Under the pieces are notes generated by a model, which was not told the origin of the DNA, made no database searches, and saw nothing but the letters and a program-made list of their open reading frames with translations. Below are positions 35,225 through 48,800 of a DNA stretch of 64,000 bases, in pieces. Location of the stretch: assembly GCF_036850765.1 (NCBI RefSeq), contig NC_089490.1, positions 109,065,074 through 109,129,073 on the forward strand, given 5' to 3'. Each line of letters opens with the position of its first letter. Within the stretch, counting starts at the first letter, position 1. This stretch comes from Saccopteryx bilineata (Eukaryota; Chordata; Mammalia; Chiroptera; Emballonuridae). A program made the translations under genes and the position numbers.

Positions 35225-38200
35225 TTATGTTCCACCAATGTATGGAATCATGTAGTTCTTGTTTTTTTCTGATTTACTTATTTCACTCCTTATAATGTTA
35301 TCAAGATCCCACCATTTTGCTGTAAATGATCTGATGTCATCATTTCTTATGGCTGAATAGTATTCCATAGTGTATATGTGCCACATCTTCTTTATCCAGT
35401 CTTCTATTAAAGGGCTTTTTGGTTGTTTCCATGTCTTGGTCACTGTGAACACTGTTGCAATGAACATGGGGCTACATGTGTCTTCACGTATCAATGTTTC
35501 TGAGGTTTTGGGATATATACCCAGTAGAGGGATTGCTGGGTCATAAGGTAGTTCTATTTGCAGTTTTTTGAGGAACCACCATACTTTCCTCCATAATGGT
35601 TGTACTACTTTACAGTCCCACCAACAGTGAATGAGGGTTCCGTTTTCTCCACAGCCTCTCCAACATTTGCTATTACCCGTCTTGTTGATAATAGCTAATC
35701 TAACAGGAGTGAGGTGGTATCTCATTGTAGTTTTGATTTGCATTTCTCTAATAACTAATGAAGCTGAGCATCTTTTCATATATCTGTTGGCCATTTGCAT
35801 CTCTTCCTGGGAGAAGTGTCTGTTCATGTCCTCTTCCCATTTTTTTATGGGATTGTTTGTTTGTTTGTTGTTGAGTTTTATGAGTTCTTTGTAAATTTTG
35901 GATATTAGGCCCTTATCTGAGCTGTTGTTTGTAAATATCATTTCCCATTTAGTTGGCTGTCTGTTTATTTTTATATCAGTTTCTCTTGCTGAGCAAAAAC
36001 TTTTAATTCTGATGTAGTCCCATTCATTTATCTTTGCCTTCACTTCTCTTGCCATTGGAGTCAAGTTCATAAAATGTTCTTTAAAACCCAGGTCCATGAT
36101 TTTAGTACCTATGTCTTCTTCTATGGAATTTATTGTTTTAGGTTTTATATTTAGGTCTTTGATCCATTTTGAATTAATTTTAGTACACGGGGACAGGCTG
36201 TAGTCGAGTTTCATTCTTTTGCATGTGGCTTTCCAGTTTTCCCAACACCATTTGTTGAAGAGGCTTTCTTTTCTCCATTGTGTGTTGTTGGCCCCTTTAT
36301 CAAAGATTATTTGACCATATATATGTGGTTTTATTTCTGGGCTTTCTATTCTGTTCCATTGGTCTGAGTGTCTATTTTTCTGCCAATACCATGCTGTTTT
36401 GATTATCGTGGCCCTATAATATAGTTTAAAGTCAGGTATTGTAATGCCCCCAGCTTCATTCTTTTTCCTTAGGATTGTTTTGGCTATTCAGGGTTTTTTA
36501 TAGTTTCATATAAATCTGATGATTTTTTGTTCCATTTCTTTAAAAAATCTCATAGGAATTTTGATGAGAATTGCATTAAATTTGTATATTGCTTTGGGTA
36601 ATATGGCCATTTTGATTATATTTATTCTTCCTATCCAAGAACAAGGAATATTTTTCCATCTCATTGTATCTTTTTCGATTTCCCTTAACAATGCTTTGTA
36701 ATTTTCATTATTTAGGTCCTTTACATTCTTTGTTATGTTTATTCCTAGGTATTTTATTTTTTTTGTTGCAATCGTGAAGGGGATTATTTTTTTGAGTTCG
36801 TTTTCTAATATTTCATTGTTGGCATATAGAAAGGCTATGGACTTTTGTATGTTAATTTTGTATCCTGCGACCTTACTGTATTGGTTTATTGTTTCTAATA
36901 ATCTTTTTGTGGAGTCCTTCGGGTTTTCGATGTATAGGATCATATCATCAGCAAAAAGTGATACCTTTACTTCTTCTTTTCCGATATGGATGCCTTTTAT
37001 TTCTTTGTCTTGTCTGATTGCTCTGGCCAGAACTTCTAGCACCACGTTAAATAAGAGTGGAGAGAGTGGACAACCCTGTCTTGTTCCTGATTTAAGGTAG
37101 AAAGTCCTCAGTTTTATGCCGTTTAATAGGATGTTGGCTGATGGTTTATCATATATGGCCTTTATCATGTTGAGATATTTTCCTTCTATACCCATTTTGT
37201 TGAGAGTCTTAAACATAAAATTGTGTTGTATTTTATCAAAAGCCTTTTCTGCATCTATTGATAAGATCATGTGGTTTTTGTTCTTTGTTTTGTTGATATG
37301 GTGTATTACGTTAACCGTTTTGCGTATGTTGAACCATCCTTGAGATTCTGGGATGAATCCCACTTGATCATGATGTATTATTTTTTTAATATGTTGTTGT
37401 ATTCGATTTGCCAGTATTTTGTTTAGTATTTTAGCATCTGTATTCATTAGAGATATTGGTCTGTAGTTTTCTTTCTTTGTGCCATCCTTGCCAGGTTTTG
37501 GTATGAGGGTTATGTTGGCCTCATAAAATGTGTTTGGAAGTATTGCTTCTTCTTCAATTTTTTGGAAGACTTTGAGTAGAATAGGAACCAAGTCTTCTTT
37601 GAATGTTTGATAGAATTCACTAGTATAACCGTCTGGGCCTGGACTTTTATTTTTGGGGAGGTTTTTAATAGTTTTTTCTATTTCCTCCCTGCTGATTGGT
37701 CTGTTTAGGCTTTCTGCTTCTTCATGACTCAGTCTAGGAAGGTTGTATTGTTCTAGGAATTTATCCATTTCTTCTAGATTGTTGTATTTGGTGGCATATA
37801 ATTTTTCATAGTATTCTACAATAATTCTTTGTATATCTATGATGTCTGTGGTGATCTCTCCTCTTTCATTTTGGATTTTATTTATTTGAGTCCTGTGCCT
37901 TTTTTCCTTGGTGAGTCTTGCCAAGGGTTTGTCAATTTTGTTGATCTTTTCAAAGAACCAGCTCCTTGTTTTATTTATTTTTTCTATAGTTTTTCTGTTC
38001 TCTATTTCATTTATTTCTGCTCTGATTTTTATTACCTCCTTTCTTCTGCTGGTTTTGGGTTGTCTTTGTTCTTCTTTTTCTAGTTCCTTAAGGTGTGAAG
38101 TTAAGTGGTTTACTTCGGCTCTCTCTTGTTTGTTCATATAGGCCTGAAGTGATATGAACTTTCCTCTTATTACTGCTTTTGCTGCATCCCAGAGATTCTG

Positions 38201-39052
38201 ATATGTCGTATTTTCATTTTCATTTGTCTGTATATATCTTTTGATCTCTGCGCTTATTTCTTCTTTGACCCATTCATTTTTTAGAAGTATGTTGTTTAGT
38301 TTCCACATTTTTGTGGGTTTTTCCCCCTCCTTTTTGCAGTTGAATTCTAGTTTCAAGGCTTTATGATCAGAAAATATGCTTGGTACAATTTCAATTTTTC
38401 TAAATTTGCTGATATTGTCTTTGTGGCCCAACATATGGTCAATTCTTGAGAATGTTCCATGTACACTAGAGAAAAATGTATACTCTGTCGCTTTGGGATG
38501 AAGTGTCCTGTAGATGTCTATCATATCCAGGTGTTCTAGAATTTCGTTTAAGGCCACTATATCTTTATTGATTCTCTGTTTGGATGACCGATCTAGAGCC
38601 GTCAGTGGTGTATTGAGGTCTCCAAGTATGATTGTATTTTTGTTAGTTTTTGTTTTAAGGTCAATAAGTAGCTGTCTTATATATTTTGGTGCTCCTTGGT
38701 TTGGTGTATATATATTAAGGATTGTTATGTCTTCTTGATTCAACTTCCCCTTAATCATTATGAAATGACCATTTTTGTCTCTGAGTACTTTTTCTGTCTT
38801 GTAGTCAGCATTATTAGATATGAGTATTGCTACACCTGCTTTTTTTTGGGTGTTGTTTGCTTGGAGTATTGTTTTCCAGCCTTTCACTTTGAATTTGTTT
38901 TTATCCTTGTTGCTTAGATGTGTTTCTTGTAGGCAGCATGTAGTTGGATTTTCTTTTTTAATCCATTCTGCTACTCTGTGTCTTTTTATTGGTAAGTTTA
39001 ATCCATTTACATTTAGTGTAATTATTGACACTTGTGGGTTCCCTACTGCCAT
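35225..39052 (-). pseudogene. L1-C ORF2 (endonuclease and reverse transcriptase), two nonsense codons
   Basis: About 1,275 codons in a single frame. The endonuclease opens [19 protein letters not shown], with [20 protein letters not shown] and [10 protein letters not shown]. The reverse transcriptase has TRQGCPLSP and [10 protein letters not shown]. The C-terminal Cys block is [18 protein letters not shown]. The frame is broken only by TGA at 36506-36508 (in a FIWNY-type block, at the Trp position) and TGA at 36488-36490. Either one truncates the protein after the reverse transcriptase core and removes the C-terminal domain. There is no frameshift. Confidence 0.94.
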
Positions 39053-39377
39053 TTTATAAATTGCTTTCTGTTAGTTTTGTATCTAGTTTGATTCTTCTCT
39101 TTTGTTTTTCTATCATTTGTTTTTGTTTGTTTGTGTTCCATACTTCTTTCCTCTGTTGCTACCTTTTTTAAGTCAAGTGTTTTTGTGGTGGTTTTTTCAA
39201 GGGTGGTTACCATTAAGTAATGAAAAGGGTACCTACCATATTCATTGTACTACCCTATCTTATAAGTATTTCTGCACTTCATCGTCCTTTGCTACTGTTA
39301 ATCTCCATCCTTTCCCCCCTTTTTTTCCTTTGTTGTCACAGTTTAAGTTTGGTTTTATTGTGTTCTTGGTGGAGCTG
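39053..39377 (-). other. L1-C inter-ORF spacer (325 bp)
   Basis: The gap between the ORF1 stop and the ORF2 ATG is about five times longer than in L1-A (66 bp). L1-B has a spacer of similar length (about 32748-33070) with similar sequence, so it is a lineage feature and not an insertion. Confidence 0.85.
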
Positions 39378-40373
39378 TTACTTGTGGTGTTGTTTTCTTT
39401 TGTTCTTTGAATCTGGTTGGAAAACCCCCTTTAGTATTTCCTGGAGTGGGGGCTTTCTGTTGATAAATTCTCTCATCTTTTCTGTATTTGTGAATGTTTT
39501 TATATCTCCTTCGTACTTGAAGGATAGCTTTGATGGGTATAGTATTCTTGGCTGAAAGTTCCTCTCTTTCAGGGCTTTAAATATTGGGGTCCACTCTCTT
39601 CTAGCTTGTAGAGTTTCTGCTGAGAAATCTGATGATAATCTAATAGGCCTTCCTTTATATGTTGTACTCTTCTTTTCCCTGGCTGCCTTGAGAATTTTTT
39701 CTTTGTCATTGGTTTGTTTCATCTTTATTATGATGTGCCTTGGAGTGGGTTTGTTGGGGTTAAGAAAACTCGGTGTTCTGTTTGCTTCCTGAATTTGAGG
39801 CTTTAGTTCTTTCCACAGGCTTGGGAAGTTCTCGTCTATTATTTGTTTGAGTATATTCTCCATTCCATTTTCTTTCTCTTCTCCCTCTGATATACCTATT
39901 ATTCTTATGTTATTCTTTCTGATGGAGTCAGACAATTCCTGTAGGGCTTTCTCGTTTTTTATTATTTTTGAGTCTCTTTCTTCTTCTCTCTGTTGTGCCT
40001 CAAGTTGTTTGTCTTCTATTTCACTAATCCTATCCTCAATCTGGGCTGTTCTGTTAGCTAAGCTTGTTATCTCGTTTTTCAGCTCATGAATTGAGTTTTT
40101 CATTTCTGTTTGATTTGTTTTAATAGTTTCAAGTTCCTTGGTAATATATTCTTTGTGTTCATTGAGTTGTTTTCTGATCTCCCTATATTGCCTTTCTGTG
40201 TTTTCTTGTATATCTCTGAGTATTTTTAAGATTTCTATTTTAAATTCTCTGTCATTTAGCTTCAAGGCTTCCAATATGTTAAGTCTTTTCTCCATAGATT
40301 TTTCCACATCTATTTGTGTTACCTCTCTTTCTTTTGTATCCATAATATTCGATTTCCTCTTTCTTATTGGCAT
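39378..40373 (-). CDS. L1-C ORF1 protein, 331 aa, intact
   Basis: An uninterrupted L1 ORF1p. The N-terminal basic segment is PIRKRKSNIMDTK. A Glu/Lys-rich heptad region follows (about 40-150; trimerising coiled coil). The RNA-recognition domain has NNIRIIGISEGEEKENG, and the C-terminal domain has RPIRLSSDFSAETLQARRE and FQPRILYPSKLSF. The length is normal for mammalian ORF1p. ORF1p binds L1 RNA and acts as a nucleic-acid chaperone. This copy appears capable of making the protein if transcribed. Confidence 0.93.
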   Translation of the reverse strand: MPIRKRKSNIMDTKEREVTQIDVEKSMEKRLNILEALKLNDREFKIEILKILRDIQENTERQYREIRKQLNEHKEYITKELETIKTNQTEMKNSIHELKNEITSLANRTAQIEDRISEIEDKQLEAQQREEERDSKIIKNEKALQELSDSIRKNNIRIIGISEGEEKENGMENILKQIIDENFPSLWKELKPQIQEANRTPSFLNPNKPTPRHIIIKMKQTNDKEKILKAAREKKSTTYKGRPIRLSSDFSAETLQARREWTPIFKALKERNFQPRILYPSKLSFKYEGDIKTFTNTEKMREFINRKPPLQEILKGVFQPDSKNKRKQHHK

Positions 40374-42386
40374 CTGAGGGTGGTCTTGTTGATAGCACTA
40401 ATTAGAATTAATAAAGAGTAAAAAGTAAAAAAAAAAAAAAAAAGGTAAAACACCCCACAAAAAAAAAGTAATAATTTATTATTTCCCCCTTTTTTCTTTC
40501 TTCTCTTTCCCTCCTCTCCCCTCCTCAAGGAAATATCATGCCTATAATGGAGGGCCTGATTTGGGGTGAAGAGTTCAAGGGGCAAAAAAAGGGAATAGGG
40601 ACCTACTAAATTCAAAAAAAAAAAAAAGGAAGAAAATTTTAGAGAAGCATAAGATGATTTGCTTGTAAGTGATGGTCAACTAAGAGATATAATGAGAGGG
40701 ATAAGAGGGAACCAGAAAAAAAGACCAAAAAAAGAATTATAAAGAAGAAAAAAATAAAAATAATAAGTAAAAATCTGTTGTATTAAGTGGAGCGAAGACT
40801 AAATACAATGGAGACTTTGGGTTGGGAGGACCCAAAATGCCACAAAAATAAACAAACAAGAAAAAAACAAAAACAAAAGCAAAAAAGAAAAATAAAGCCA
40901 AAAAAAGCCTTGAGTCCCAAATTAACTAATTTGTTCGTGATTGAGGATTAAATGGGAGGAAAATAAAATGAGAAAAGAAAAAATGAATAGAAAGGAAAAA
41001 ATAAGAAAAAGAGAAAAACGAAGGAAGAAATAAAAAAGGAAGAGAAAAAAACAAAATAAAGCAAAACAAAAAAAAAAAACAAAAGAGGAGAGAGTGAGAG
41101 TTAAGTGTTTTGGAGTATAACCTTAAAGAAGGTTGAGGATGAAGAAGAGAAATAAAATGTAACACTCATGGGTAGTGTAGTTCAAGAAAAGGGAAGCATA
41201 AGATGGGCAGAGAATAAAAGGACCGAGGTGGAGGAAATAAAGGCAATAAGATAGAAGAAACAAACAACAACAACAACAAAATTAGTGAAACAAGTTGTAA
41301 AGTCTGTGGATTTTTCTTGATTTTGAGAGGTTAACTTCTTCCTTTTTCTTTTCTCTCCCTCTTCCTGGTCGGTGACTCTGTACCCCAGGCTCTGCCCCTG
41401 TGTCACACTTAGGTAGGGATTTGCAGTTGATGGGATTCTATGGCAATGTCATATAATTGGCTTTAGTCTTGCTGGTAGTCAAGGCTTGTTGGCGTTTGCA
41501 GGGTCCAACAATGAGAGAGTTTGCTTTCCTGGATTCTCTCTCCTAGTCCCCCCTTCCTGAATTAGCAGCCTGGTGATCCAGCTATAAGGCTGCAACTGCT
41601 TCTGCCTGGGGAGTAAGAGGCTCAAAGAGCTGGGAAATCCCCACTCTATCCCCACTCAGTGCAAGGCTTTGGGAAAGGCTCTGGCAGTCAGGGCCTCCAG
41701 TGTAATCAGGCGGGGGTGGGAGTCAATTGTTGTCAAGGTGACTGTTCAGCGCCTAGCATTCAGTTGGACCTCTCAACCCAGGCTTTCCACACTTTGTAGC
41801 CTGTTTTGGCTGGGAAGAAGAGGCACTAGTCTCTGCTTGCAACTAGTGTAGTATAGATCTTATTATCTGCCAAGTCCTTCTTGTTAGCGTTTATCCCTGA
41901 ATATGGAGGCTCTGTCAATCAGAAGTTGCCCCCGCCCCTTTAGCGAGAGGCACTAAAAAATATCACGCCTCTTGTCTTGGGTCGCTGAACTGAGAGAGAT
42001 CTTATCAATTAGAACCGAGGGTGCGCAGATTTCATGGGTTAAGCTAATTTCAGTGATTGGGTCGCAGCTGTGCTCCCGAAGGTATTTTAGGCTGCCTGCG
42101 CACGCCCCTCCCCCAACGCTTGATTGTTAGCTTGAATGGCTGGGTGAGGTGCCCCGCCCACGGAGAGAATCTCCCAAGTAGAAGACCACCCTGGTGCCTC
42201 TCCCGCTCGCCCTGCCGCTGGCGGCTGGATCGCACCAGGCGCAGGATAATGGGGCACCCTGGGTGTGCGGGCCAGTAGGGCGCTCTGGGCGTGTGGAATG
42301 CCCAGGGCACGCGCGCGAATAGGGTGCTCCGGGCACCGGTGGCTGGCGACTCTCACTCGCAGTGCACGGGCCGCTGGGAACATTAG

Positions 42387-42512
42387 CGGTGCTCGCTCTG
42401 CAACCCGAACGGGTGCGCGCCGGCGGCTGCTCGCTGCTCCCGAGTGTGGGCGGTGCTTGCTCTGCAACCGGACCGGGCACGCCGGTGGCTGCTCGCGGCT
42501 CCCGAGTGTGGG
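42387..42512. repeat. Tandem duplication of a ~63-bp GC-rich unit in the L1-C promoter
   Basis: Unit 1 (42387-42450) and unit 2 (42451-42512) both run from CGGTGC(T/C)(T/C)GCTCTGCAAC to CTCCCGAGTGTGGG, with few differences. They lie about 250-370 bp from the element's 5' end. Confidence 0.85.
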
Positions 42513-42734
42513 CTGACTCACCACAGGCGCACTCCCTCGCGGCTTGAATGAAGGTCCCTGCGGTAGCTTCCTCCACACCCTCGTCTCTCAGATTCAAGTG
42601 ATAACAGTCCTTTCGCTTTCAGTTTGTGTGGAACTCCGGAATGCTCCGAGGATAAATTTTTCTGTTTCTATTTGATAAATTTGTTGTGATTTAGGGGAGA
42701 TCTGTCGGACGCGCTGCTCACGGCGCCATTTCCG

Positions 42735-42742
42735 TGACGTCA
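42735..42742 (-). promoter_or_regulatory. CRE (ATF/CREB) palindrome at the L1-C 5' end
   Basis: TGACGTCA is the full consensus CRE. It lies within the first ten bases of the element, next to the YY1-type AAATGGCGCC. L1-B retains TGACATCA at the same place. Confidence 0.75.
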
Positions 42743-42822
42743 CTCTTGAGCATAAGATGTTTTCTCTAAACATATGTTCCCTGATTTATCAATGTCACTG
42801 CATTAAAATTAATAAAAAAATA

Positions 42823-42835
42823 AAAACACTTAACA
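42823..42835. repeat. Right target duplication of the L1 stub
   Basis: The second exact copy of AAAACACTTAACA. L1-B ORF2 similarity resumes immediately. Confidence 0.92.
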
Positions 42836-44820
<1,985 letters not shown>

Positions 44821-45062
44821 AACATAAAAAATGAGACTCAGGGACATGGACAAGAGTGTGGTGGTTACCGGGGGTGGGGAGGAGAAGAGAGGGTTGGGGG
44901 GAGAGGAGGGGCACAAAGAAAACCAGATAGAAGATGATGGAAGTCTCTATGACTTTGGGTGATGGGTATGCAACATAATCAAATGTCAAAATAACCTGGA
45001 GATGTTTTCTCTGAACCTGTGTACCTTGATTGATTAATGTCACCCCATTAAAATTAATTTTA
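44821..45062 (+). other. L1-B 3' UTR with G-rich purine tract
   Basis: The G-rich tract (about 44868-44912) and the closing block (AATCAAATGTCAAAATAACC to CATTAAAATTAATTTTAAAA) match the other L1 copies here. Confidence 0.85.
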
Positions 45063-45077
45063 AAAAAATACTCACTA

Positions 45078-45590
45078 AGAAAATCCTAGCAAATCTGCCA
45101 TGCATATGAACATTTTCAATGCTGTATTATGAAAGTATAAAAGAATAACAGTTTCAATGATCTGTAAAATGAGCCCGTTTTGAGATATATATTTGCATCT
45201 GGGTTTTGGCAACATCAGATATGCTACTTCTCTCAGAAGCCTAGAAAATTTGCCTTTTGGGAATTGGAGTGGTAACAGCTCTTTGGAGAGGCAGTTTTCT
45301 TTCAAGTGCTAATTCCTACAAATTCATGCTTTTGACACTGCTGTCACTACTGTGAGGGAGGTATTAAACTAATGAACTCATAACTGTCACACAATGGCTT
45401 TCTTTGTTTTTTTTCCCTTTCATCCTGTCTAGCTCATGCTGTTAATTCCAAAACAGAGCAGCATCAGTGAATTCAAGAAGGAAGTTCTATATTAAGTTAA
45501 CAACCCCTGAAAAATAATGGCAAAGGTGACCTAAGTATGATTGATGGTTCTCATGATACTCGCTCTAAAAAAGTAATTGATCCTTCCCAG
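45078..45590. other. Upstream flank of the macroglobulin-family gene
   Basis: About 0.5 kb of unique-looking DNA lies between L1-B and the TATA box. I recognise no repeat in it, so the proximal promoter is probably contained here. Confidence 0.5.
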
Positions 45591-45596
45591 TGTGGC

Positions 45597-45604
45597 TATA
45601 AAAG
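45597..45604 (+). promoter_or_regulatory. TATA box of the macroglobulin-family gene
   Basis: TATAAAAG lies about 140 bp upstream of the start codon. A start site near 45628 would give a 5' UTR of about 115 nt without any upstream ATG. The position is inferred; no transcript evidence is available. Confidence 0.6.
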
Positions 45605-45742
45605 CAACACTATACAAAGAGAAGCAGAGTAGAAGGAAGGAAAGACAGTGGAGAGTTGAGGCAGCTGACTTCTAATTAGAGAAATAGACAAAGAGACAGA
45701 ATATTTATCTTGAACTCTTTATTGTTCAGGCATTGAAATAAA

Positions 45743-45807
45743 ATGGTGCCCATCATTTTTCTGGGCACCCTTTGGCTTCATTTTACTGTCGCTGTGGCTT
45801 CCGAACC
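45743..45807 (+). CDS. OVOS2: Exon 1 coding part: signal peptide
   Basis: The ATG is in a good Kozak setting (AAAATGG) and starts a hydrophobic leader MVPIIFLGTLWLHFTVAVAS. The donor is CC|GTAAGG. The exon ends two bases into a codon. Confidence 0.88.
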
Positions 45808-48800
45808 GTAAGGGAATATTATACTCTCTATTCATATTAAAGTACTAGCAAATTGACCTTATTAAATATGTTTTGTGTTAAAATGTGTTATCTTACCACT
45901 TCTGAGACTGAGTGCTGGTTTGCCTTATAAATCTTAAACAAATGTGTGAAGGGAATTGACATATTTTTCGTAAGATAACTGTCTCTCAGACTCAGAGTTT
46001 ATTGTCAAGAAAAATGTGTATGTTTCAGAACTATTTCAATACGCTAACATTGCTTGTGGTGCGTGTTCTGCACTTCTACACCTGTTTAGAGTGTTGGTTA
46101 CTTTCTTCACATAGGCAATATATTCTATGGGTCTCCTCTGTGATGAAGAGTCACTCTACTGGAAAGGCTTGTCTCCACCTTTTAAACCTTAATGAGTCTG
46201 TATCCTTGAGTATTGTTTTAGAGTATGATGAATTCAATACCACCATTTTTGAGCAGTTTGTGAAGGAGGAGAGCTTCTATGCTTGTGCAGATTTCAAGGT
46301 GAGGCACTGAATTTGCCATTTCAAACTTTAGATAGGAATATGAAATCTTTATTTAAAATTTAGTTGTAGAAAGATAAATTGGGATTTTAGATGAATTATG
46401 GAAGCTGGGGAATAAAAACAGAGAATTTCTGAAAGGCAAGAAATGAAATGAAAATTAGAAGGCAAAATAACTTGTGAAATATTGCCATTTTTCTATGATT
46501 ATCAGACATAATTACATCCTTTTGATATAACTGTTTAACAATACGAGAAAACAGAGTCTAGGCAAAGGGAAGCAGAATTGGGACTTAGAGCAGCAAAAAA
46601 ATAGAAGGCAAAAAGACAAAAGAAGTTTATTAAAAACTGTTATGCTAAATAAAGGAATTGTAACAAGTAATCACTAAGTCTCACATTAAGAAATAATGGG
46701 TTTACAACTTTCTCTCAGCCTAAGAAGTCAAATTAAGACATTGTTCACTGTCTTAATGTATAAAAATAATTCTCCCATTCTCTGTTATTTAACATAAACA
46801 GGTTTCTCAAAAGTCCTCTAAAGAGTTAGCTTTTTTGACATTGTTGGCTAAGGGAGCTACTCTTGAAATCTTTGAGAAGAGGTCTATAGCACTCATTTCA
46901 GAAGAGACAGTAACCTTTGTGCAGACAGATAAACCCATCTATAAACCTGGAGAGAATGGTAAGTCAATATTCATGATTCCTTTGTATTGTTGACCTTAAG
47001 AACACGTTCTTCAAACTTAGAGCAATCCAAACACACAAATTTTAGTCTTAAATTTATTTTTGCTGTTATAGGATCATGAATTTCTAGAATTTTTACTGAA
47101 TGACTAGGTCATTTATAAAATAATTTCTTCCAACTCCAGTAATTAAACACTTTGCCTCTTAAAATTTTGCTTGCTACTTTCACTTTGTCAAAGTCTAATG
47201 ACAAGCTTACATAATACAATGGTTACAAGAATGGGATGTGGAGCAAAATTTTAATTTGGTTTGAATTGTTGCTCCATAATTTACCAGTTAAGTAAGCTAG
47301 TTAAATCTCTATTTAGACTCAAGTTTTTAACTACAGAATGAAGGTAATCAAAGTATCTCACTTAGACAAATATTGTGAGAATAAAATAAGGTAATCATAT
47401 AAAATAGTAACTAACACATAGTAAAGACTCCATAAATGGCATTTATTATCACTATTACTATTTTTTATACCAATAGAAGTAATTATACCCCTGAAAACCA
47501 AAACAAAATCCTTCTATTTTTTTATTATTGTAAGTAGAAGGTAGTAAAAAGAACACCAAACAACTGTTCGGAAAAATGTAGTTTTTATCTAGATCTTGCT
47601 AATAAATTATTGGCTTTTGCCAAGCAAATTCTGATCTTCGAGAACTTTTGTTTTCTCATTTGTAAAACAGAGGGTTAAATGAGAGCATTTATATATTTTG
47701 TTCTAATAATATATATTTGTGTGACTTATTAAAAAGAAATAAAAGGATTAAAACAGAATATATTTTGCTGCAGTATATTCTCTCTGAATTTATTAAAGTG
47801 TCATGATGACAGGTATATATGATACAGAAGTAGCTGAAACAGTGTTCTAGAATTCTGCTGAAATTAATATACAGTAATGTTTGCTAATATCAATACATTT
47901 TTCCAGAAAAATTATGTTTAACTCCTGCTGGATATATTTTACATTTGTCCTCTTATGACTAATTCTGCCATCAATTCCAGTGGTAACAGTAGCTAGTGCC
48001 AGCTATTGTAACAACCAACATCATCAAAAGAAGAATTACAAATGTGCAATAAGAGATCTTTCCAAATGAGACTTAAATTTCAAAGGATCAAATCAGAGCT
48101 AGGGGAGAAGTGATAGCAGTATTCTATGATAGGAAGGCAATTAATTTTCACATCTCCATATTACCAATTATACCTGGAAGAGAAATAACAGGAAATACAT
48201 ATATTTTCCCTCTTCCTTTTCTCTTTTAGTTCAAATTCGCATTGTGTCACTGAATACTGAGTTCAAACCTGTTGAGGATTTGGTGAGTTCAATAATTTCT
48301 AATGTTACAATGAAATGTAAGCAAATTAAACAGATCTATTGCTATATAAAGTATCATCAGGAAGCTTTTATAATTATAAAAATAGATCTAACACAAGAAC
48401 TATATAGGTTTAGTTTCAGAGCTAACCCTCAAATTTAAAAAAGAAATTTTCCTTTATTTTGAGTTAAATTATACTTCTTTAAGACTTTTCATCATGTAAG
48501 AAAGACATGGGATGCATAAAACCTTTAGCAGTAGAAAGTTTTCCCTCTGGGATAGTGAAGACTAACTCAATGCTTAAATTAAGTCAAGTAAGTTTTATAC
48601 ATACAATTTGTGGCTAAAAAACAATGCACTATTACAATATTAATAAGCATTTTTTCCCTCTTTCAGTATCCATTAATCACACTTCAGGTAAGAGATCTGT
48701 TTATTCATTCTCATTATGTTAAATATTCACTAAATAGTTATTTGGGTCTAGTTTTCATTACACACAGTTACAAACTGAGATAACTGAAATGGAGAAGAGA

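Larger units (their letters stand above)
34955..42753 (-). mobile_element. L1-C: nearly intact full-length LINE-1, minus strand
   Basis: A 7.8-kb element with a poly(T) start at 34954 (its A tail), a 3' UTR with polypurine tract, ORF2 (35225-39052), a 325-bp spacer, an intact ORF1 (39378-40373) and a 2.4-kb 5' UTR. ORF2 has just two nonsense codons. The 5' end on its sense strand reads GTGACGTCACGGAAATGGCG. Only a short AAGAT is shared by both flanks, so its duplication is short or altered. It is the youngest layer of the nest and the best-preserved retrotransposon in the window. Confidence 0.93.
40374..42753 (-). promoter_or_regulatory. L1-C 5' UTR and promoter, CpG-rich distal part
   Basis: The outer part (about 42040-42750) is GC- and CpG-rich, unlike the surrounding AT-rich DNA. 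The inner part (about 40430-41290) is T-rich on the L1 sense strand. Near its 5' end are a palindromic CRE (TGACGTCA, 42735-42742) and a YY1-type GCCATTT (42725-42731). Two tandem units of about 63 bp lie at 42387-42512. Sense frames of 156-163 codons overlap the GC-rich part but have no recognisable domain. Confidence 0.82.
34922..42822 (+). mobile_element. Very short L1 3'-end insertion (stub) in L1-B, itself split by L1-C
   Basis: The left part 34922-34954 (CAACATAATCAAATGTCAAA and on) and the right part 42754-42822 (AGATGTTTTCTCT to an A-rich tail) together match the last roughly 100 bp of the L1-A and L1-B 3' UTRs. They are flanked by the 13-bp duplication. This is a severely 5'-truncated L1 insertion that later served as the landing site of L1-C. 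Confidence 0.88.

Noticed and set aside
36519..40377. Many plus-strand frames of 60-121 codons
   Set aside because: They are reverse-strand shadows of L1-C ORF2 and ORF1.
42087..42597. Overlapping 156- and 163-codon frames on the minus strand and shorter ones on the plus strand
   Set aside because: They sit in the GC-rich L1-C promoter, where stop codons are rare. They are Ala/Arg/Pro-rich with tandem repeats and no recognisable domain. An ORF0-like role cannot be supported.
46002..46114. In-frame ATG and open sequence upstream of exon 2
   Set aside because: The open stretch extends 5' of the AG acceptor at 46113-46114. The family alignment begins at the acceptor, and exon 1 supplies a proper signal peptide, so this is intron.
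48283..48438. Open continuation past exon 4
   Set aside because: The frame reads through the GTGAGT donor into intron. The following 21-bp exon and exon 6 restore the family alignment.
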